Shown here: piece after piece, positions 58,689-64,000 of the stretch
Position numbering within the stretch: the stretch's first letter is position 1
Layout of the letters: each line of letters begins with the position of its first letter
Assembly (NCBI GenBank): GCA_019428905.1
Contig: JAHYJN010000009.1
Coordinates: 1 to 64,000 of the forward strand
Direction: 5' to 3'
DNA: 64,000 nt
From: Candidatus Brevefilum sp.
Lineage (GTDB): Bacteria; Chloroflexota; Anaerolineae; Anaerolineales; Anaerolineaceae
Notes under the pieces: generated by a model
The model's database searches: none
What the model was told of the DNA's origin: nothing
Seen by the model: only the letters and a program-made list of their open reading frames with translations
Program-made: the position numbers and the translations under genes

Positions 58689-61016
58689 TTATGCCATTTC
58701 CGATTCTTCGATAACCTCATCCTGCAGAAATGTCGTTTCACAATCCATGCATTGCACGTGCCGCTTGTTGGTCAGCACCAGGGTGCCTTGGCAATGTGGA
58801 CATGGTGTGGGAACTGGTTGCTTCCAGGAGGTAAAATCACAATCCGGGTAGCGCGAGCAGCCATAAAAGGTCCTGCCTTTCTTGGTTTTTCGGCGTACCA
58901 CGTCTCCCTCTTTACAAACGGGGCAGGTCATGCCAATCTTTTCAAGATAGGGCTCGGTATAGCGACAATCCGGGAAATTACTGCAGCTGATAAATTTGCC
59001 GAACTTGCCAAATCGAAGCACCAGGTCGTGGCCGCACTGCGGACAAGCACGCCCGATTTTTTCCAATTCAGCTTTCTTTTCAGGCATGGCAGCTTCAGCA
59101 TGTTCCAGTCGGTCTGAGAACGATTCATAAAATTCACGCATTACCTCAACCCACCCGGCATCACCCGAGGCAATCATATCCAGCTGGTCTTCCAGGCGTG
59201 AGGTAAAACCAATGTCGACCACATTCGGGAAAAAATCGACCACCAAATCGTTCACCAAGAAACCTGTTTCAGTCGGGATAAGCCGTTTATCTTCTCGCAC
59301 AACATAGCCCCGATTTTGAATGGTGGAGAGGATCGGTGCGTAGGTTGAAGGCCGGCCGATGCCGTTTTCTTCCAATAACTGCACCAGGGAAGCCTCAGTA
59401 AAACGCGGCGGCGGTTGGGTGAAGTGCTGTTCGGGATACAGTTTCTGCAGCTGCTGGCGTTGATGTTCTTTAATATCATCAACCGGGATGCGGTCGCTGT
59501 CACCCTCATCTTCATCGGCACGGTCTTCATCTTTGCCCTCTTCATAGATGTACAAAAAGCCCTGAAATTCAAGTTGGCTGCCAGTTGCACGTAACAGGTA
59601 CTGATCTTCTTGTCCCTGACCGATGACTTCCACCGCCAGGGTCTTATACACCGCTGGTGTCATCTGGGAAGCAATAAACCGCTGCCAGATCAATTGATAC
59701 AGCTTGAATTGGTCTCGCGTCAGGTAGGCCTTGATCGATTTTGGCAGCCGATGGATCGAGGTTGGGCGGATTGCTTCATGGGCTTCCTGGGCAGACTGGG
59801 TACGCGTTTTATAGCGAGGCGGGGAATCAGGCAAGAATGCATCACCGTATTGCGCCTTGATGTATTTTCGGACTTCATTTTGTGCAGCCACAGAAATATT
59901 GGTCGAGTCGGTGCGCATATAAGTGATCAAACCGGTTGTACCTTGCCCATCCAACTCGATCCCTTCGTAGAGCTGTTGGGCAACGGCCATCGTTTTCCGT
60001 GCGGTAAACCCCAGCTTGCGGGATGCATCTTGCTGCAAAGTGCTGGTAATAAACGGGGCTGATGGGTTCCGCTTTCGTTTGCTGTGTTTGATGGAATCAA
60101 CCGTGTAAACGGCTTTTTGCATATCCTCTATGATTGGCTTGACAATCGATTCGCTGCCCAGTTGCGGGTCTTCCCCGTTAATCTTGGCCAGTTTGGCGCG
60201 ATAAACCACCTTACCGCCATCTGGCAGCAGGTCTGCGGCAATTGACCAGTACTCCACAGGATCAAAGTCATCAATTTCTCGCTCACGCTCAACAATCAAA
60301 CGCAGGGCAACAGACTGCACCCGGCCTGCAGACAAGCGGCTGCGAACCTTCTTCCATAAAATCGGGCTGATCCCATACCCCACCAGGCGGTCCAGGATGC
60401 GGCGGGCTTGCTGCGCATCGACCAGGTCCATGTCAATCGCCCGGGGATTGGCAAATGCTTGGTTGACCGCATCTTCGGTGATTTCATGAAAGACAACCCG
60501 GTTGGTTCGGTCTTCGCTGATTTCTGCGGCTTCCATCAGGTGCCAGGCAATTGCTTCGCCCTCACGGTCGGGGTCAGTTGCCAGGTAGATTGACTCAGCC
60601 TTTTGCGCTAATTTCGTCAACTCTTTGACAACTTCGCGTTTTTCATTGGGCACCCGGTATTGAGGCGTAAAATCATGTTCGACGTCGACGGACAATTTCG
60701 ATCGTAAGAGATCACGGACATGCCCCACAGAGGCCCGAACCGTATAACCTTTTCCTAAAAACCGGCCGACAGTCTTAGCTTTGGCAGGCGATTCAACAAT
60801 CACCAGCTTGCCTTTGCGTTCTACTTCCTTCTTACGCTTCACTTCCGGTTTAGGTAACCCTGCATGGGCTTCTGTTGCACCCATCCTGAAGACCTTTGTT
60901 CCGCAATGCGAACACACACCTTTGGTCACAGGGGCACCAGCTTTGTTATAATCCGCTACCGGATCTTTGATTTCTCTTTTTTCTCGACACTTTACACAAT
61001 AAGCTTTCAATTTCAA
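58689..61016 (-). CDS. topA: DNA topoisomerase I with N-terminal DUF5679-like zinc ribbon
   Basis: YCVKCREKREIKD...GVCSHCGTKVFRMG followed by KLVIVESPAKAKTVGRFLGKGY..., GLITYMRTDST, C-terminal CXXC zinc fingers. Confidence 0.96.
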   Translation of the reverse strand: MKLKAYCVKCREKREIKDPVADYNKAGAPVTKGVCSHCGTKVFRMGATEAHAGLPKPEVKRKKEVERKGKLVIVESPAKAKTVGRFLGKGYTVRASVGHVRDLLRSKLSVDVEHDFTPQYRVPNEKREVVKELTKLAQKAESIYLATDPDREGEAIAWHLMEAAEISEDRTNRVVFHEITEDAVNQAFANPRAIDMDLVDAQQARRILDRLVGYGISPILWKKVRSRLSAGRVQSVALRLIVEREREIDDFDPVEYWSIAADLLPDGGKVVYRAKLAKINGEDPQLGSESIVKPIIEDMQKAVYTVDSIKHSKRKRNPSAPFITSTLQQDASRKLGFTARKTMAVAQQLYEGIELDGQGTTGLITYMRTDSTNISVAAQNEVRKYIKAQYGDAFLPDSPPRYKTRTQSAQEAHEAIRPTSIHRLPKSIKAYLTRDQFKLYQLIWQRFIASQMTPAVYKTLAVEVIGQGQEDQYLLRATGSQLEFQGFLYIYEEGKDEDRADEDEGDSDRIPVDDIKEHQRQQLQKLYPEQHFTQPPPRFTEASLVQLLEENGIGRPSTYAPILSTIQNRGYVVREDKRLIPTETGFLVNDLVVDFFPNVVDIGFTSRLEDQLDMIASGDAGWVEVMREFYESFSDRLEHAEAAMPEKKAELEKIGRACPQCGHDLVLRFGKFGKFISCSNFPDCRYTEPYLEKIGMTCPVCKEGDVVRRKTKKGRTFYGCSRYPDCDFTSWKQPVPTPCPHCQGTLVLTNKRHVQCMDCETTFLQDEVIEESEMA

Positions 61017-61022
61017 TAACTC

Positions 61023-62114
61023 CTACAAAAATTTGTCCCGGCCATGCTGCTTCAAATAGTCAACAACCTCACGCACCCGCTGGGCTTGTTTTCGATCGCA
61101 AACCAATATTGCATCACCCGAATCAATAATAATTAAATCTTCAACACCAATCGCCACAATCAGATGCTCTGAAGAATCACCACAAATGAGTGTACCTTGT
61201 GTGTCAAGTATCACCGGGTCACCGCGTAAAACAATATTGCCAGAACCATCAGATTCGAGAGAATCAAATAAGGATTCCCAGCTACCAACATCATTCCAAC
61301 CAAGATCAATTGTGGGGATCACCGCTACATTTTTAGCCCGTTCCATAATACCGTAATCGATGGTTTGCGGTTTAATTGTCGGCCAGATTGAGTCAAGGAT
61401 TTTCATCCGGGTTTCCGTCATCCAAGCTTGATCGATTTTGCTTACTTTATCAAACAGATCAGGCATTTGCCGTTCAATCTCGCTCATCACAGCCTCAACC
61501 CGCCAGATAAACATCCCGGAATTCCACACGTGTTCTCCATCCGCCAACATGGCTTTGGCTTGTTCTTCTTGGGGCTTTTCCTTGAATTTTTCAACTCTGT
61601 ACACATCCAGACCTTCAAAGGTGCCCATCAAAGCACCTCTTTGTATGTAGCCATAGCCTGTTGCTGGATAAGAGGGGGTGATCCCCAAAGTCACCAGCAC
61701 ATCATTTTGGGCAACAGCATATGCGGCACGTAACAATTGCCTGAGATGGGCTTCGTTCTTCATCAGGTGATCCGCAGTCAGAATCGCCATGGTAGCATGC
61801 GTATCCCGGGCTTTTAGTGCCACTGAGGCCAGCCCCACCACCGATGCCGTGCCACGCGGCAGGGGTTCGATGATGTAATTTTCCAGCGGGATCTCAGGGC
61901 ATTCACGGCTGAGCATATCGACCTGTTCAGCGACCGTGATAACTAGGATCCTCTCATAAGGGAAGAGACCCTGTAACCGGTCTACGGCACATTGGAACAA
62001 CGAACGATTACCTGTGATCGTCAGGAATTGTTTGGGTTGGTTCTTGCGTGAAAGCGGCCAAAGCCTGGTCCCGCTGCCGCCAGCCATAATAACAGCATAA
62101 AAATGCTCTGACAT
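61023..62114 (-). CDS. Mannose-1-phosphate guanylyltransferase
   Basis: AVIMAGGSGTRLWPLSRKNQPKQFL, EKFKEKPQEEQAKAM, WNSGMFIWR, DLGWNDVGSWESL. Confidence 0.93.
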   Translation of the reverse strand: MSEHFYAVIMAGGSGTRLWPLSRKNQPKQFLTITGNRSLFQCAVDRLQGLFPYERILVITVAEQVDMLSRECPEIPLENYIIEPLPRGTASVVGLASVALKARDTHATMAILTADHLMKNEAHLRQLLRAAYAVAQNDVLVTLGITPSYPATGYGYIQRGALMGTFEGLDVYRVEKFKEKPQEEQAKAMLADGEHVWNSGMFIWRVEAVMSEIERQMPDLFDKVSKIDQAWMTETRMKILDSIWPTIKPQTIDYGIMERAKNVAVIPTIDLGWNDVGSWESLFDSLESDGSGNIVLRGDPVILDTQGTLICGDSSEHLIVAIGVEDLIIIDSGDAILVCDRKQAQRVREVVDYLKQHGRDKFL

Positions 62115-62124
62115 TATCATTTTC

Positions 62125-63225
62125 TCACTTCCTGGTCATCTCACGAATCGCTGCGTACCGCATGCCGCCCACGTGCTGCACCATCCCCTTTAACTCCATC
62201 ATCGTCAGTGCAGCGGACACCTTTTCGACGGGCAAATCCACTTCATGACAGATCTCATCCACATGAATGGGTTCATAATCCATCACCTGCAAAATCTTGG
62301 CTTCGGTGGTATCTGCGGGTAGAGCTCGACGTGCATCCTTGTAGTCCTCAACCTGGGTCAAATCCAGCACATCCAAAACATCCTGGGGAGATACCATGGC
62401 ATACGCCCCCTTTTGAATCAGCCGGTTTGTACCCCGACTGGCTGGTGAAAACACATTCCCCGGTACAGCGAAGACATCCCGGCCCTGTTCCACGGCAAAA
62501 TCAGCAGTGATTAAAGCCCCGCTGCGTTCGCCAGCTTCAACCACGATGGTCGCCAAAGACAGCCCTGAAATGATCCGGTTCCTGGGTGGGAAATTGATGC
62601 CTTCTGGTTGGGTTCCCATGGGGTAATCACTGATAATAGCCCCGTTTTCAGCAATTGCTTCTGCTAACTTGCGGTGTTCGGGAGGGTAGACCACATCCAC
62701 GCCGCAGCCTAGAACGGCGATTGTACGGCCGCCTGCCTGGAGGGCATGTTGATGCGCCAGGGCGTCGACCCCGCGCGCCATGCCGCTGACGATGGTCAGC
62801 CCATGTCCAGCCAAATAGGTGCTGGTATCCCGTGCGACTTGTTGTCCATATGCAGTCACCCGCCGTGTGCCCACCATCGCAACGGCAAAGTCATCTGCCG
62901 GGGTCAGGGCACCTTTGACATAAATCACCGGCGGCGCTTGGTCGATTTCTTTTAATAATGCTGGATATGCTTCATCCAGCAGGATTAGGACGGTCACATC
63001 ACTTTCAGTGATGGATTGATATAGGCGGTCCAGGTCGATTTCGCTTCGCAGCGCTGAAAAATTCTTTAAGGCTCGCTTTGGCAGCCCAATTTCTTCAAAC
63101 GCCTCTATCGGCGCCTGCCAGGCGATGGAGAGGTCACCAAAATAGGATTGGATCTGCTGAAAACGGACGGCGCCGATCCCCCTGACCAGGTTGAAACCGA
63201 TCCAGAATTTTTTTTCATCCGTCAT
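62125..63225 (-). CDS. dprA: DNA processing protein DprA/Smf
   Basis: VAMVGTRRVTAYGQQVARDTSTYLAGHGLTIVSGMARGVDALAHQHALQAGGRTIAVLGCGVDVVYPPEHRKLAEAIAENGAIISDYP. Confidence 0.95.
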   Translation of the reverse strand: MTDEKKFWIGFNLVRGIGAVRFQQIQSYFGDLSIAWQAPIEAFEEIGLPKRALKNFSALRSEIDLDRLYQSITESDVTVLILLDEAYPALLKEIDQAPPVIYVKGALTPADDFAVAMVGTRRVTAYGQQVARDTSTYLAGHGLTIVSGMARGVDALAHQHALQAGGRTIAVLGCGVDVVYPPEHRKLAEAIAENGAIISDYPMGTQPEGINFPPRNRIISGLSLATIVVEAGERSGALITADFAVEQGRDVFAVPGNVFSPASRGTNRLIQKGAYAMVSPQDVLDVLDLTQVEDYKDARRALPADTTEAKILQVMDYEPIHVDEICHEVDLPVEKVSAALTMMELKGMVQHVGGMRYAAIREMTRK

Positions 63226-63776
63226 CCATCCCCCTCGCCGTACCACTCAATTTTTGAAACAATCATTTTCCCCGCCTCCAGGTCAATATCCAGAATACGC
63301 TCTTCAACAGCCGCAATTAAAACCTCTGCACCCTGGTCTCTGACAAGGTAAACGTCATTTGCGCCGGTCTGCAAGATTTCCGTCAGCACCCCAACGAAGT
63401 GATCGTCGGTATCAAACACCTCCAAGCCTATCAACTGGTGCATATACACCTCTCCCTCATCCAATGGAGGCAGTTGATCCGTCCGTGTGTAGATCAGCGC
63501 ATTCGTCAATTGAGAAGCGTCGGTACGGTCATCAACCCCTTCAAATTTAAGCAAAAGGAGGTTGCCCTTCCATCGCGTTGACTGGATGGTGTAGGGGTGA
63601 TAAGCTTCACTGACATACACCACCTCACGAACGTCCAACAATTCCAGCATGCTGGTGTAAACGTCTAAAGCAATCTCACCCATAACACCGTGAGCGCGCC
63701 GTAGCTTACCTAAGACAAGAAAGGCAGGCTCGGAGTTTGTTCGCGAGCCTGCATCGTTTCCAATTTTGAGAGGCAT
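63222..63776 (-). CDS. rimM: Ribosome maturation factor RimM
   Basis: LVLGKLRRAHGVMGEIALDVYT...YMHQLIGLEVFDTDDHFVGVLTEILQTGANDVYLV. Confidence 0.94.
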   Translation of the reverse strand: MPLKIGNDAGSRTNSEPAFLVLGKLRRAHGVMGEIALDVYTSMLELLDVREVVYVSEAYHPYTIQSTRWKGNLLLLKFEGVDDRTDASQLTNALIYTRTDQLPPLDEGEVYMHQLIGLEVFDTDDHFVGVLTEILQTGANDVYLVRDQGAEVLIAAVEERILDIDLEAGKMIVSKIEWYGEGDG

Positions 63777-63792
63777 TTTACTTATTCAGCGG

Positions 63793-64000
63793 TTAACGGG
63801 GTTCAATAATTTCCAGATTGACCCGGTTGCCTTCTCGGGCTGCTGCCACCTTGAGCAAGGTCCGGATGGCATTTGCCACCTGGCCGCTTTTACCAATCAC
63901 CCGGCCCATATCCCCTTTAGAGACATTTAACTCCAGGTTTACAATGGTGCCGCGTTGATACCGGTCAACTCTAACCTCGTCTGGAACATCCACCAGTGAT
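63793..64000 (-). CDS. khpA: KH-domain RNA-binding protein KhpA, truncated by the window edge
   Basis: Reading upstream of the ORF-track GTG gives ...SLVDVPDEVRVDRYQRGTIVNLELNVSKGDMGRVIGKSGQVANAIRTLLKVAA; frame stays open to position 64000. Confidence 0.88.
   Translation of the reverse strand, partial: SLVDVPDEVRVDRYQRGTIVNLELNVSKGDMGRVIGKSGQVANAIRTLLKVAAAREGNRVNLEIIEPR

Noticed and set aside
63793-63993. ORF-track start of khpA at GTG 63993
   Set aside because: Frame remains open upstream (SLVDVPDEV...), so the true start lies outside the window.

Overview
This 64 kb window looks like chromosomal DNA from a member of Chloroflexota, probably Anaerolineae. That placement is inferred from a Chlor_Arch_YYY/DUF2298 giant membrane protein, mevalonate kinase next to isopentenyl phosphate kinase, and general protein character; no database search was run. 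Most of the window is well-packed core genome: mutL (partial), adenine/adenosine deaminase, uvrC, metG, rpoD, rdgB, lipA, a lipoate ligase family gene, gyrA/parC-type gene, rpoC, cmk, lepA, tlyA, mevalonate kinase, IPK, dGTPase, greA, topA, a mannose-1-P guanylyltransferase, dprA, rimM and khpA (partial). There is also a 36-50 kb envelope/glycosylation block. I saw no CRISPR array, prophage, transposase, rRNA or tRNA. The most unusual structure is in the non-coding DNA of the first 6.4 kb: degenerate arrays with a strict 7-nt period (two sequence classes, CCGTCNY-like and AGCTGAT-like). All lie in the same strand orientation, three overlap or abut stop codons, and they are interleaved with a diverged dispersed repeat carrying a conserved hairpin. 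The second candidate for something undescribed is a ~120-nt structured leader or small RNA upstream of metG. It has its own promoter (TTGAAA-17-TATAAT) overlapping the 3' end of rpoD and ends in a terminator just before the metG ribosome-binding site; I did not recognise a T-box or SAM riboswitch. Other points: rpoC without adjacent rpoB, an N-terminal zinc-ribbon fusion on TopA, a GT39-like + DUF2298 fusion, a TIM-barrel-like + SnoaL fusion, and a probable start-site correction that gives a C69 hydrolase its nucleophile Cys at position 2.
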